This document shows positions 8,134 to 16,917 of a stretch of DNA of 54,242 nucleotides, piece by piece. The notes under the pieces are model-generated. The model was given only the letters and a program-made list of their open reading frames with translations. It did no database searches and was not told the origin of the DNA. The stretch spans positions 1-54,242 of the forward strand of contig NZ_FRAV01000034.1 of assembly GCF_900142445.1 (NCBI RefSeq), given 5' to 3'. Within the stretch, counting starts at the first letter, position 1. The number at the start of each line of letters is the position of its first letter. Position numbers and translations under genes: made by a program. The DNA comes from Chryseobacterium polytrichastri. GTDB lineage: Bacteria > Bacteroidota > Bacteroidia > Flavobacteriales > Weeksellaceae.

Positions 8134-9804
8134 TTATTTTTTTATAATTTTTGTGCTTTTTACGGTGCCGTCTTTCGATGTTAAGGTTAAAATATAAACT
8201 CCTGTTTTCAGACTTTCCAGTGGTAATGCTGAAGAAGGGTTTTCAAAAGTTCTTACGGTAATTCCAGAAAGGTCAGTAACTACAGCACGTTTTATATTAT
8301 CTGATTTTTCAATGTTTAAGACATCATTGAAAGGATTAGGATAAACAACTAATTGCTTTTCGGCCTTTACCTCGTTTGTTGCTAAGTTCAATGGTTCCAA
8401 AGTTACGGTTACAGTCCATGAATTATTATCTACTTTATTATAGTCTGCACTACAGGCAGCTCCACCATAGGTTCTCCATGCTCTAAGCTCAAAATTCACA
8501 TTTCCTGTAAGATCATTCGCTAACGTTAGCCCGGTTCTATTATAAGAAGATGTTCCTCCATTGTTTCCTCCACCGGAAGTAACTGATGCTTCTGCTGTAT
8601 TATTATTTGTGCAAACCAACAAACTTTTTTGTTCGGCAATCCACCCATCGTTAGCAGTTGTCATTGTGTAAGAAACATCAGTTGATTTTATCTTATAACC
8701 TACCGGAACGCTTACGGTAAGAGTTGCAGGACAATTGGTAGTGGAAGTGGTAGAAACTGTATTATTATACATTGTATTGATATCTCCACTCGTATAGGTA
8801 GTAGGAACTTGTCCTGTTGTAAATTGTTTCATTTTCCAGAAACCTTGGCTAGATCCACAGTTTGTTCTTACCCAGAAATAATAGGTTTGTCCTAATGTAA
8901 GGTTGGTTAAATTTACTGTTGTGGTACCTGCTGGTACACTTCCCGAAGGAGTTGTTGTAGATGTAGGTGGGGTTGTAGATGTAGTGTAATAATATTGATA
9001 GCCCGCCGCAGGAGGATTGCTAGGTGCAGTCCAGTTTAATATGGCAGATGTCATTCCTGGTGTTGGGGTAATATTGGTAGCAGCACCACAAGAGTTGTAA
9101 GCATCCGCAGAGAATGCGAAAATATTGGGAACACCTCCTGATACTTTTGTAACTGTTACACTCTGAATATTTTTTGATTGATTAGCTGTGCTAATTGCCA
9201 TAGAAACTTGATATATCCTAGGATTGGTACCGCCTCCAGATTCTAAACCGTCATTATTCAAGTTAACTCTTCCAATTCCTTGAATAGCATAATTACTGCC
9301 TCCGTACCAATCAGAAACAGATAATCCTGCGAAAGCTTGTGAACTACCGTCTGAAAAGTTTACCGTAGCGTCTACAATACACGACCCACTTCCTCCAGTT
9401 ATCAGCATGTATAAACTGTTTGCCGGAATAGGAGTTGAAAAAGCAAGGGTTCCGCTGCTTCCTGCATTTTGTAGTCTTAATGAATTGTTTCCACTATATG
9501 AAGCCATCTGATAAGTAAGACCTGATGTTGATGCTACCGCTGAGTTAATAATTCCATTGACAGGAAGGCCATAGGTAAGTGGAGTGCTTGAAGATGTTGA
9601 TTGAAAATCTCTGGATATAAAAGCATAATTTACACCATCCACATCACTGTTGGTAGATGAGGTAGCTGCTCCTATTCCGTTTGCGATAACATCAGCATTG
9701 AATCCGCTTTGAATGTTTATGGGTTGATATTCCTGAGCCTTAATTTGATTAATAAACATACTGGATAATACCAAGCCAGTAATAGGTAGTAGTTTTGTTT
9801 TCAT
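8134..9804 (-). CDS. T9SS type A sorting domain protein with fibronectin III domain
   Basis: A 556-residue secreted or surface protein. Signal peptide about residues 1-23 (ending NQIKAQ). A Ser/Thr/Gly-rich beta region follows to about 235, then one fibronectin type III domain (about 240-330, with SAILNWTAPSNPPAAGYQYYY). A second beta domain has paired cysteines. The C-terminal T9SS type A sorting domain covers about 480-556, with VVYPNPFNDVLNI, a GVYILTLTSKDG segment and the basic end TKIIKK. The domain directs export through the outer membrane and sorting at the cell surface. No catalytic motif is visible. Transcribed alone; promoter at 9830-9860. Confidence 0.9.
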   Translation of the reverse strand: MKTKLLPITGLVLSSMFINQIKAQEYQPINIQSGFNADVIANGIGAATSSTNSDVDGVNYAFISRDFQSTSSSTPLTYGLPVNGIINSAVASTSGLTYQMASYSGNNSLRLQNAGSSGTLAFSTPIPANSLYMLITGGSGSCIVDATVNFSDGSSQAFAGLSVSDWYGGSNYAIQGIGRVNLNNDGLESGGGTNPRIYQVSMAISTANQSKNIQSVTVTKVSGGVPNIFAFSADAYNSCGAATNITPTPGMTSAILNWTAPSNPPAAGYQYYYTTSTTPPTSTTTPSGSVPAGTTTVNLTNLTLGQTYYFWVRTNCGSSQGFWKMKQFTTGQVPTTYTSGDINTMYNNTVSTTSTTNCPATLTVSVPVGYKIKSTDVSYTMTTANDGWIAEQKSLLVCTNNNTAEASVTSGGGNNGGTSSYNRTGLTLANDLTGNVNFELRAWRTYGGAACSADYNKVDNNSWTVTVTLEPLNLATNEVKAEKQLVVYPNPFNDVLNIEKSDNIKRAVVTDLSGITVRTFENPSSALPLESLKTGVYILTLTSKDGTVKSTKIIKK

Positions 9805-9829
9805 AAAGAGTTTTTGTTGGTTTGTTGCG

Positions 9830-9860
9830 CTAATGTAGTGATAAGTTGTGAATAACTCAA
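9830..9860 (-). promoter_or_regulatory. Promoter of the T9SS/FN3 gene
   Basis: On the minus strand, TTG (9860-9858) is followed after 20 bases by TACATTAG (9837-9830), one mismatch from the Bacteroidota -7 box TAnnTTTG. The start codon lies about 26 bases downstream. Confidence 0.55.
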
Positions 9861-9972
9861 TGTTATATGATTAATAATATTGAATTATTATTAAAGTTGT
9901 TTTTATGGTATGCTTATTTTATTTTTTTGTCTCAGATGGAGTTGTAATATGATTAAGATAATAAAGAGTAAG

Positions 9973-9998
9973 AAAAAAGCCCCTTAAAAAAGAGGCTT
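9973..9998 (-). terminator. Terminator of the GH63 gene
   Basis: The stem AAGCCCCTT / AAGAGGCTT (one internal mismatch, A-rich loop) is followed on the minus strand by a run of Ts. It lies 10 bases past the stop codon of the glucosidase gene. Confidence 0.75.
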
Positions 9999-10007
9999 AT
10001 CATTATA

Positions 10008-12617
10008 TCATATTCTTGATTTCATTAATTTGGCGACAGTGGCTGTCCATCCTGTTTGGTGAGAAGCGCCGACTCCTCGGCCATTATCTCCGTGGAAGTA
10101 TTCAAAAAATGTAATGTAATCTTTGAAGTTTTCATCATAATTGAAGGTCGTATTTCCACCATTAAAAGCCCTTTCTCCATTTTCATTTTTTAAGAATATA
10201 GAGCAAAGTCTGTTGCTGATGTTATGTGCTACTTCATCAAGATTTCTCTTATCTCCGCTTCCGGTTGGTAATTCAACTTTTAAACTGTTTCCATAATAAA
10301 AATGAAAACGCTGTAAACTTTCAACTATCAGGAAGTTAATAGGAAACCAAATCGGACCTCTCCAATTACTATTTCCTCCAAACATTCTGCTGTCACTTTC
10401 TGCAGGAGTATAATAGACTCTGTTTTCTCTGCCATGAACAGAGAATACAAACGGATTTTCTTCATATACTTTAGACATCGCTCTGATTCCGTAAGAACTT
10501 AAAAATTCTTTTTCATCAAGCATTCTTGTTAGTACTTTAGACAATCTGTTTTTACGCAGAATACTCATCAGATGCTTTCTTCCTTGCCCTTCTTCTTCCC
10601 AGTGGGAAACAAGCTTTGTTAATTCAGGTTTGTTTTTTAAAATCCATTCCATCCTTTTTGTGAAATTGGGCATTTTATCCAATAAATGATGGTCAATAAC
10701 TTCTACTGCAAATAAAGGAATTAAACCAACAATACTTCTCAAACGTAAAGAAACACTTTCACCATTTCCTAATTGTAAAACATCATAGAAAAAACCGTCT
10801 TCTTCATTCCATAAACCTTCTTTACCGTCTCCCATGTTTTCCATAGCTTCGGCGATATAAAGATAATGTTCAAAGAATTTGATGGCCATATCTTCATACA
10901 CTTGATAATATTGAGCGAGCTCCATTGCCATTCTCATCATATTCAGAGCGTACATTGCCATCCAGCTTGTTCCATCGGCTTGTTCCAGATGTTGTCCGTC
11001 TTTTAATTCCATATTTCGGTCAAAAGCACCGATATTATCGAGGCCTAAGAAACCACCGCCGAAAATATTATTACCGCTTTTATCTTTTCGGTTAACCCAC
11101 CATGTGAAATTTAGCAATAGCTTTTGAAAAACTTTTTCAAGAAATAAAAGATCTGGTTTTCCGTTTGTTTTTTCATCAATCTTAAAAACCCTGAAACAAG
11201 ACCATGCATGAACTGGCGGATTTACATCACTCAAATTCCACTCATAAGCAGGAAGCTGTCCGTTCGGATGCATGTACCATTCTTTGGTTAATAGTAAAAG
11301 TTGGTTTTTTGCAAATTCAGCATCAATGATGGCGAAAGGAACACAGTGAAAAGCAAGGTCCCACGTTGCATACCAAGGATACTCCCATTTATCAGGCATG
11401 GAAATAACATCTTTGTTGTGCATATGATTCCATTCTGTATTTCTTACATAATTGTTGAAATCTCTTGGAGCCTCAAAATTAGGATCTCCTTTTAGCCATT
11501 TTCCTACGTTATAATGATAAAATTGTTTGTTCCAAAGCAGTCCGGCAAAGGCTTGTCTTTGTACATTTTTTTCATCTTCTGTATTTACATCTTGTTGAAT
11601 TGCGTTATAATATTCATCTGCTTCTGAAATTCTTGCATTAAAAATTTCATCAAACTGATTGAATGGCTCATCTGTTTCATGCGGAGATAATCTGAAATCA
11701 AATGTTTTAGATTGTCCGGCTCCAACAATTTCATCAATGATAAAAGAAGCTTTACTTCCTGTTTTTTCTGGGTTTACAGTATTACTTCCATAAATGATAT
11801 GATCATTAATCCCATCCTTAAAATAGGTGTTTCCGGAATATAGAGATCCATATAGCTTAGGTGCATTGGTTTCATTTTCACAAAACACACTCTTCGAATT
11901 GTTGTTTCTTGAATAGAATTTTTTAATGGAAATACTATCATGATGAATATCAATACAGCCTTCGTTAGAAGCGTTGAGTTGTCCTTTGTAATTATTGTAA
12001 CCCCATTTCCAGTTGTTTCTAAACCATGCTGTTGGGATAACAACAATGGGAGCATCTTGATGGCTTCTGTTACAGACGGTAATTCTTACGAGAATATCAT
12101 CATGGTCTGCTTTACAATATTCAATAAAAATATCAAAATACTCATTATTGTTAAAAATTCCGGTATCAAAGAGTTCGTATTCCGGTTCTTTCTTACTGCG
12201 GTTTCCATTTTCTGTAACAAGGGTATCGTAGGGAAATTCGTTGATAGGATATTTGTACACCATTTTCATGTAACTGTGCGTAGGTGTATTATCTAAATAA
12301 TAAAAGAGTTCTTTAATATCTTCTCCGTGGTTTCCTTGGTGATTGCTCAATCCGAAAAATCGTTCTTTGACGATCTTATCTTTTTTATTCCAGAAAGAAA
12401 GAGCGAAACATAAAAGTTGCTTTGGGTCTGAGATGCCGGCAATTCCTTCTTCAGCCCATCTGTATGCGTAGCTTTCAGCTTTATCGTGGCTTGTGGATCC
12501 CCAGGCATTACCGTCCGGACTGTAATCTTCGCGAACGTTTCCCCATTGTCTGTTGCTGACATAAGGTCCCCAATTTTTCCAGTTTTTATCTTGTAATCTT
12601 TGTTTTTCGACGCTCAT
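10008..12617 (-). CDS. Glycoside hydrolase family 63-like glucosidase
   Basis: An 869-residue cytoplasmic enzyme without signal peptide, similar to the bacterial branch of GH63 (mannosyl-oligosaccharide glucosidase/MGH1-like), which removes alpha-linked glucose by inversion. The N-terminal beta-sandwich begins with the hallmark WGPYVSNRQWGNVREDY. The (alpha/alpha)6 barrel starts near residue 360 with WNKQFYHYNVGKWL and YATWDLAFHC, where the general acid Asp is expected. SRMFGGNSNWRGPIWFP and the terminal GVGASHQTGWTA supply the other active-site region. Full length. It has its own promoter and terminator. Substrate is not readable from sequence; a trehalose- or glucosylglycerate-like sugar is possible. 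Confidence 0.85.
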   Translation of the reverse strand: MSVEKQRLQDKNWKNWGPYVSNRQWGNVREDYSPDGNAWGSTSHDKAESYAYRWAEEGIAGISDPKQLLCFALSFWNKKDKIVKERFFGLSNHQGNHGEDIKELFYYLDNTPTHSYMKMVYKYPINEFPYDTLVTENGNRSKKEPEYELFDTGIFNNNEYFDIFIEYCKADHDDILVRITVCNRSHQDAPIVVIPTAWFRNNWKWGYNNYKGQLNASNEGCIDIHHDSISIKKFYSRNNNSKSVFCENETNAPKLYGSLYSGNTYFKDGINDHIIYGSNTVNPEKTGSKASFIIDEIVGAGQSKTFDFRLSPHETDEPFNQFDEIFNARISEADEYYNAIQQDVNTEDEKNVQRQAFAGLLWNKQFYHYNVGKWLKGDPNFEAPRDFNNYVRNTEWNHMHNKDVISMPDKWEYPWYATWDLAFHCVPFAIIDAEFAKNQLLLLTKEWYMHPNGQLPAYEWNLSDVNPPVHAWSCFRVFKIDEKTNGKPDLLFLEKVFQKLLLNFTWWVNRKDKSGNNIFGGGFLGLDNIGAFDRNMELKDGQHLEQADGTSWMAMYALNMMRMAMELAQYYQVYEDMAIKFFEHYLYIAEAMENMGDGKEGLWNEEDGFFYDVLQLGNGESVSLRLRSIVGLIPLFAVEVIDHHLLDKMPNFTKRMEWILKNKPELTKLVSHWEEEGQGRKHLMSILRKNRLSKVLTRMLDEKEFLSSYGIRAMSKVYEENPFVFSVHGRENRVYYTPAESDSRMFGGNSNWRGPIWFPINFLIVESLQRFHFYYGNSLKVELPTGSGDKRNLDEVAHNISNRLCSIFLKNENGERAFNGGNTTFNYDENFKDYITFFEYFHGDNGRGVGASHQTGWTATVAKLMKSRI

Positions 12618-12636
12618 ATTTCATCACTTTTCCTTA

Positions 12637-12667
12637 CGAAGGTAAGTTTTTTGAAAAATAATTCCAA
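12637..12667 (-). promoter_or_regulatory. Promoter of the GH63 gene
   Basis: On the minus strand, TTG (12667-12665), a 20-base spacer, then TACCTTCG (12644-12637), one mismatch from TAnnTTTG. The ATG at 12617 follows 20 bases later. Confidence 0.55.
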
Positions 12668-12769
12668 CCTTTTGAATCTGAATAATATGTAACATATCCT
12701 TGAAACTCTTTTGCTTAAGGGCTTCCCGAGATTAAATTAAATTTATATAAATATTTAAAAGAAAAGTTC

Positions 12770-12777
12770 TATATTTG
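12770..12777 (+). promoter_or_regulatory. -7 promoter box of the methionine operon
   Basis: TATATTTG matches TAnnTTTG exactly and lies 30 bases before the riboswitch P1 stem. No clear TTG -33 box is visible at the normal spacing. Confidence 0.55.
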
Positions 12778-12806
12778 CAGTATTCGATCATTCACATATT
12801 GAAAAT

Positions 12807-12911
12807 GTTATCAAGAAAGGTTGAGGGATTAGACCCTATGAAACCTTAGCAACCCTTCGTGCAAGCGAAGAAGGTGCTACGTTCTACCAAAGATTATTTT
12901 GGACAGATAAC
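12807..12911 (+). promoter_or_regulatory. SAM-I (S-box) riboswitch upstream of metX
   Basis: The stretch follows the SAM-I consensus closely. P1 is GTTATC (12807-12812) with GATAAC (12906-12911). P2 closes with GGTTG (12819-12823) and CAACC (12850-12854). The conserved GAGGGA and ATGAAACC core segments are in place, P3 is CTTCG (12855-12859) with CGAAG (12866-12870), and the 3' half carries AAGGTGCTA. The family binds S-adenosylmethionine and represses methionine genes. Downstream, hairpins CTGAA/TTCAG (12915-12929) and GCCAT/ATGGC (12929-12943) precede the TTG start at 12979. The second is followed only by ATTTTC, so the expression platform is unclear. Confidence 0.93.
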
Positions 12912-12978
12912 TCACTGAAGTTCTTTCAGCCATTCCTTATGGCATTTTCAAATTGTATTATCAAAAAGTATAATAGAA

Positions 12979-13917
12979 TTGAAAACAGAACTAAACTATA
13001 TTAATCTTTCGTATCAAACCAATTCCAATAAGGAATATAATATCTCGTTGAGCTACCAGCTTTTCGGGAAAGACCTGTTTACAGCACCTATCATTTTAAT
13101 TAATCATGCCTTAACCGGAAATTCAGATGTTTCTGGGGAGAAAGGATGGTGGAAAAAATTAATAGGTAAAAATCAGGTCATCGATACGAATCAATATACA
13201 GTTCTTTGTTTCAACATTCCCGGAAACGGCTATGATCATTTTTTAATTGATGAATATGAAGATTTCACGCCTTCAGATATTGCCAATATCTTTTTAAAAG
13301 GTCTTGAAACACTTACTATAAAAAACTTGTATGCCATTATTGGAGGTTCTTTGGGAGGAGGAATCGGCTGGGAAATGTTGGTTCAACAACCACAGCTTGC
13401 CGAAATTTTTATTCCTATTGCCTGCGATTACAGAACTCATGATTGGCTTCATGCACAATGCCTGGTTCAGAAGTTTTTGTTAAATGGAAATGATAAGCCA
13501 TTACAGAAAGCCAGAATTCACGCGATGTTGTGTTACAGAACACCAGAATCTTTAAACGATAGATTTCAAAACAAATACAATAAGGAAAAACAAACCCTGG
13601 AATCGGAAGATTGGCTTGTTTATCACGGAAATTCATTAAACGATAGATTTAGTTTAGAAGCATATAAACTGATGAATCATTTATTAATGAACATTAATAC
13701 AGAGGAAGATAAATTAGAAAGAATCGAGGCGCGAATGCACATGATCTCGGTAGATACAGATTTATTTTTTCCTGCTTCCGAGATCCGAACGTGCTTTGAA
13801 AAGCTAAAAGAAAAAAAGGAAAATGTTTTCTATCACGAGATCAAATCAATTCATGGGCATGATGCCTTCTTAATGGAATACGAACAATTAAATAATATCA
13901 TTAAAAATATTTTGTAG
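12979..13917 (+). CDS. metX: Homoserine O-acetyltransferase family (MetX-like) alpha/beta hydrolase
   Basis: 312 residues, alpha/beta-hydrolase fold. It is predicted to acylate L-homoserine, the first committed methionine step. The nucleophile elbow GGSLGG places Ser124; Asp261 in VDTDLFFP and His294 in HGHDAF complete the triad. NHALTGNSDV forms the oxyanion-hole region. It is shorter than typical MetX (about 350 residues), mostly in the lid. The only plausible start is a TTG at 12979; there is no in-frame ATG nearby. Directly downstream of the SAM-I riboswitch, and separated by 1 bp from the homoserine dehydrogenase gene. Acetyl rather than succinyl specificity is inferred from the family. 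Confidence 0.9.
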   Translation: MKTELNYINLSYQTNSNKEYNISLSYQLFGKDLFTAPIILINHALTGNSDVSGEKGWWKKLIGKNQVIDTNQYTVLCFNIPGNGYDHFLIDEYEDFTPSDIANIFLKGLETLTIKNLYAIIGGSLGGGIGWEMLVQQPQLAEIFIPIACDYRTHDWLHAQCLVQKFLLNGNDKPLQKARIHAMLCYRTPESLNDRFQNKYNKEKQTLESEDWLVYHGNSLNDRFSLEAYKLMNHLLMNINTEEDKLERIEARMHMISVDTDLFFPASEIRTCFEKLKEKKENVFYHEIKSIHGHDAFLMEYEQLNNIIKNIL

Positions 13918-13918
13918 A

Positions 13919-15460
13919 ATGAAAAATAATGCAAACGAAATAAAATTTTTAAAAAACAGATCAATCATCAAGTTTGAAGGGGAGGATTTCTTAGGTGAAA
14001 TCGGGATTGACGGAAGAATTTTTAAAGCGCTTACTTTAGCGAGAATTAGTGTTGGAGTAATTTCTCAACAGGCCATTGAAAACGGATTATCAATTTTAGT
14101 TCAGGAAGCTGATTCTGAAAAGGCAGTTAATTGCCTGATTGACGAATTTGAAGCAGAAAGAAAATCAGGAAAAGTTTCTCAGATTTACAGTATAAATAAT
14201 GTTTCTGTAATTGGTTTTGTTGCAGAAGATTTAAATAAAGTCTTGGCAGAATTAGCTAGAAACAACGTTTTTCCATTGCTCCTAAATCAAGTAGGAAGTG
14301 AAAAGCGCATCAATATTGTGGTAACTTCTTCTCAAGACGAGAAAGCAAAAAATATCATCGAATCTGAAACCTCTAAAAAACCAAAAACGGTTCATTTAGC
14401 AATTATTGGTCATGGGAATGTTGGGAAAACTTTGATAGAACAAGTTTTGCAGTCATCAGAAGAAATTAGGAGACGTAAAAAAATCGATCTTAAAGTGGTT
14501 GCAGTGGCCAATTCAAGAAAAATTGCTTTTAATAAAAAAGGGTTTGATAGCAATTGGAATGATGAGGTATTGACGGCAGAAAGTCCGTCAGATGTTCAAG
14601 AATTAATTAAGTTCTCTAAAGAAAATCAATTAGAAAATTTAATTGTTGTCGACAACACAGCAAGCAAAGATTTTGTTCATAACTATCACGTATTAGCTGA
14701 AAACGGATTCGACTTGGTTTCTTCCAATAAAATATTCAATACCCTTCCGATTGAGGAATATCGTAAACTAAGATATACGTTGAATAAAAACAACAGACGT
14801 TATTTATACGAAACTAATGTTGGTGCAGGTTTACCGCTGATTGATACCATAAAATTATTACACCTTTCAGGAGAAAATATCACAAGAATTAAAGGAGTAT
14901 TCTCTGGAACATTAAGTTATGTTTTCAATAACTTTTCTTTAAGAGATGCTCAATTTTCAACAATCATCAATGAAGCGTTGGAAAAAGGATATACAGAACC
15001 AGATCCAAGAGAAGATCTGTCTGGAAACGATGTGGCAAGAAAATTATTGATTTTGGCGAGAGAACTAGACTTAATTAATGAGTTTAGTGATATCAATATT
15101 CAAAATTTAGTTCCGGAAAGTTTGCTTTCTGTTTCCAAACCGGAATTTCTTTCAAGACTGGAAGAGTTGGATGATGAATATCAAAAAATCAAAGAAAACC
15201 AAGAGCCTGGCCACGTATTGAGATATGTTGGAGATCTGCATGGAGATTTACAAAAAGAGAAAGGAGAATTGGATGTAAAATTAATCTCTGTTCCTGCCAC
15301 TTCAGCGTTAGGACAATTAAAAGGTTCAGATTCAATCTTTGAAATCTATACCGAAAGTTATGGTGAAAACCCAATTGTTATTATGGGAGCCGGAGCTGGA
15401 GCTCAGGTTACTGCAAGAGGAGTTTTTGGAGATATTTTAAGAGTAAGTGAAACTAAATAA
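13919..15460 (+). CDS. Homoserine dehydrogenase with N-terminal ACT domains (kinase-less ThrA-like)
   Basis: 513 residues. Reduces aspartate semialdehyde to homoserine. Residues 1-150 resemble the paired ACT regulatory region that sits between kinase and dehydrogenase in ThrA/MetL. The kinase catalytic domain is absent. The NAD(P)-binding loop IGHGNVGKT lies at 163-171; NVGAGLP and FSGTLSYVFN line the substrate site; catalytic Asp371 and Lys375 lie in LSGNDVARKLLILARE. The C-terminus carries the family end MGAGAGAQVTARGVFGD. This is the length expected for ThrA minus its first ~300 residues. The ATG is 1 bp after metX, so the two are coupled. Aspartate kinase must be encoded elsewhere. Confidence 0.92.
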   Translation: MKNNANEIKFLKNRSIIKFEGEDFLGEIGIDGRIFKALTLARISVGVISQQAIENGLSILVQEADSEKAVNCLIDEFEAERKSGKVSQIYSINNVSVIGFVAEDLNKVLAELARNNVFPLLLNQVGSEKRINIVVTSSQDEKAKNIIESETSKKPKTVHLAIIGHGNVGKTLIEQVLQSSEEIRRRKKIDLKVVAVANSRKIAFNKKGFDSNWNDEVLTAESPSDVQELIKFSKENQLENLIVVDNTASKDFVHNYHVLAENGFDLVSSNKIFNTLPIEEYRKLRYTLNKNNRRYLYETNVGAGLPLIDTIKLLHLSGENITRIKGVFSGTLSYVFNNFSLRDAQFSTIINEALEKGYTEPDPREDLSGNDVARKLLILARELDLINEFSDINIQNLVPESLLSVSKPEFLSRLEELDDEYQKIKENQEPGHVLRYVGDLHGDLQKEKGELDVKLISVPATSALGQLKGSDSIFEIYTESYGENPIVIMGAGAGAQVTARGVFGDILRVSETK

Positions 15461-15465
15461 TCAGC

Positions 15466-15510
15466 GAACCCGAAGGGTTCAATATCAATAGCCGTAGGTG
15501 AAATCTATGG
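15466..15510. repeat. Two-hairpin dispersed element, copy B
   Basis: GAACCC-GAA-GGGTTC (15466-15480), then an 8-pair stem (with two G-T pairs) at 15492-15510 around a GAA loop. It fills the gap between the homoserine dehydrogenase and sulfhydrylase genes and ends 15 bases before the ATG. Same layout as copies at 4943 and 16874. Confidence 0.72.
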
Positions 15511-15525
15511 AAAAATAATAGAATA

Positions 15526-16692
15526 ATGGAAAACGAAAATTTTGAAACCTTCGCAATAAGAACACAAACTGAAAGAACCCAGTTTGATGAACATTCCACG
15601 CCTTTATATCTTACATCCAGTTTTATTTTTCAGGATGCAGAAGATATGAGAGCGAGTTTTGCAGAAGAAAAACCAAAGAATTTATATAGCCGATTTTCAA
15701 ATCCTAATGTCACAGAATTCACAGATAAAATTGTGAAAATGGAAGGTGCAGAAGCAGGATATGCTTTCGCAACAGGGATGGCGGCAATCTATTCAACATT
15801 TGCAACTTTGTTAAATGCTGGAGATCATATTGTAAGTTGCCAGTCGGTTTTCGGATCTACACATACGTTGTTCACAAAGTATTTCCCAAAATGGAATATT
15901 GAAACCACTTATTTCAAAGCTGGAGATGCCGAAAACGTAGAAAAATATATTCAGCCAAATACCAAGATTTTATATCTGGAAACCCCAACAAATCCTGCAA
16001 TTGAGGTATTAGATTTAGAATTTTTCGGGAAAATAGCGAAAAAGCATAATCTTATTTTTATTGTAGATAATTGTTTTGCAACACCTTATCTTCAGCAGCC
16101 GATTAAATATGGTGCTGATGTTGTTGTTCACTCAGCAACGAAACTGATTGATGGTCAGGGGCGTGTTTTGGGTGGAGTAGCAGTGGGTAGAGAAGATCTG
16201 ATTCGTGAGATTTATCTTTTCGCAAGAAATACGGGACCTGCAATGTCGCCTTTCAACGCTTGGGTTTTATCAAAAAGCTTGGAAACATTAGCAATCCGTG
16301 TAGAAAAACACTGCGAAAATGCTTTAAAAGTAGCCGAATTTTTAGAAAGCCATCCGAATGTGGAATTGACAAAATATCCATTCCTACCATCGCATCCGAG
16401 TTATGAAGTGGCAAAAAAACAAATGAAGTTGGGCGGAAATATCGTTGCTTTTGAAATCAAAGGCGGAATTGAAGGTGGAAGAAATTTTTTAGATAAAATA
16501 AAAATGTGTTCTCTTTCTGCAAACTTGGGTGATACCAGAACGATTGTGACGCATCCGGCTTCTACCACGCACTCGAAATTATCAGATGAAGAGAGAAATG
16601 AAGTGGGAATTACAGCCGGCTTAGTTCGTTGTTCAGTAGGCTTGGAAAATGTAGAAGATATTATCGCAGACTTAAAACAAGCATTGGATTAA
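15526..16692 (+). CDS. metZ: O-succinyl/O-acetylhomoserine sulfhydrylase, PLP-dependent (MetZ-type)
   Basis: 388 residues of the Cys/Met-metabolism PLP family, forming homocysteine directly from activated homoserine and sulfide. YSRFSNPNV and FATGMAAIYS bind the cofactor phosphate. LETPTNPAIEVLD and VDNCFATPYLQ hold the ring, and Lys206 in HSATKLIDGQGRV is the Schiff-base lysine. The end, VTHPASTTHSKL with VRCSVGLEN, is typical. The gene product is usually labelled O-succinylhomoserine sulfhydrylase. With an acetyltransferase-type MetX in the same operon, O-acetylhomoserine is the likelier substrate here (inference). Confidence 0.92.
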   Translation: MENENFETFAIRTQTERTQFDEHSTPLYLTSSFIFQDAEDMRASFAEEKPKNLYSRFSNPNVTEFTDKIVKMEGAEAGYAFATGMAAIYSTFATLLNAGDHIVSCQSVFGSTHTLFTKYFPKWNIETTYFKAGDAENVEKYIQPNTKILYLETPTNPAIEVLDLEFFGKIAKKHNLIFIVDNCFATPYLQQPIKYGADVVVHSATKLIDGQGRVLGGVAVGREDLIREIYLFARNTGPAMSPFNAWVLSKSLETLAIRVEKHCENALKVAEFLESHPNVELTKYPFLPSHPSYEVAKKQMKLGGNIVAFEIKGGIEGGRNFLDKIKMCSLSANLGDTRTIVTHPASTTHSKLSDEERNEVGITAGLVRCSVGLENVEDIIADLKQALD

Positions 16693-16696
16693 TTAT

Positions 16697-16800
16697 TTGG
16701 GCAGCTGTATCCGCCTTCCGCTCCCAATCTTTTTTTTCCATCGCTTTTGCCAGAAAAAAAGGATTTCCGCTCAAATCGGGCTGCTCAGATTCACTGCAGA
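16697..16800. repeat. Dispersed intergenic element beginning GGGCAGCTGTATCCGCC
   Basis: After the sulfhydrylase stop codon comes a GC-richer stretch of about 100 bases, with GCAGC near its start (16701) and GCTGC near its end (16780). T-run (16731-16738) and A-run (16754-16760) flank its middle. From memory, this sequence type recurs between genes in Chryseobacterium and relatives. A short ORF can be read across it but its composition is not coding-like. Confidence 0.5.
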
Positions 16801-16804
16801 AATT

Positions 16805-16837
16805 ATCCTTGTCAAGGTTCAAAACCTTGACAAGGAT
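16805..16837. repeat. 15-bp perfect palindrome with 3-base loop
   Basis: Arm 16805-16819 (ATCCTTGTCAAGGTT) is mirrored exactly at 16823-16837 around the loop CAA. Each arm also contains the smaller palindrome CCTTG-T-CAAGG, so the element is a nested repeat. No T-run follows, so it is not a standard terminator. Confidence 0.75.
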
Positions 16838-16873
16838 TAGAAAGTAAAAAACAAGTTTGAAATATACCAAGGA

Positions 16874-16917
16874 GTCCCGAAGGGACGATTTAGATAAGAA
16901 TAGGATGCAATCCTATT
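16874..16917. repeat. Two-hairpin dispersed element, copy C
   Basis: GTCCC-GAA-GGGAC (16874-16886) is followed 12 bases later by an 8-bp stem AATAGGAT / ATCCTATT (16899-16917) around GCA. It ends 25 bases before the metH1 start codon and is the clearest of the three copies. Confidence 0.75.

Noticed and set aside
11774..12296. Overlapping frames on both strands inside the GH63 gene
   Set aside because: The GH63 frame carries the continuous family motifs; these are shadows.
12939..13004. 21-codon ORF after the SAM riboswitch as a Met leader peptide
   Set aside because: It has only its start methionine and no run of regulatory codons, and it overlaps metX. Kept only as a possible upstream ORF.
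16629..16870. Two short frames (+ and -) after metZ
   Set aside because: They run across the metZ end and the palindromic intergenic element; composition is not coding-like.
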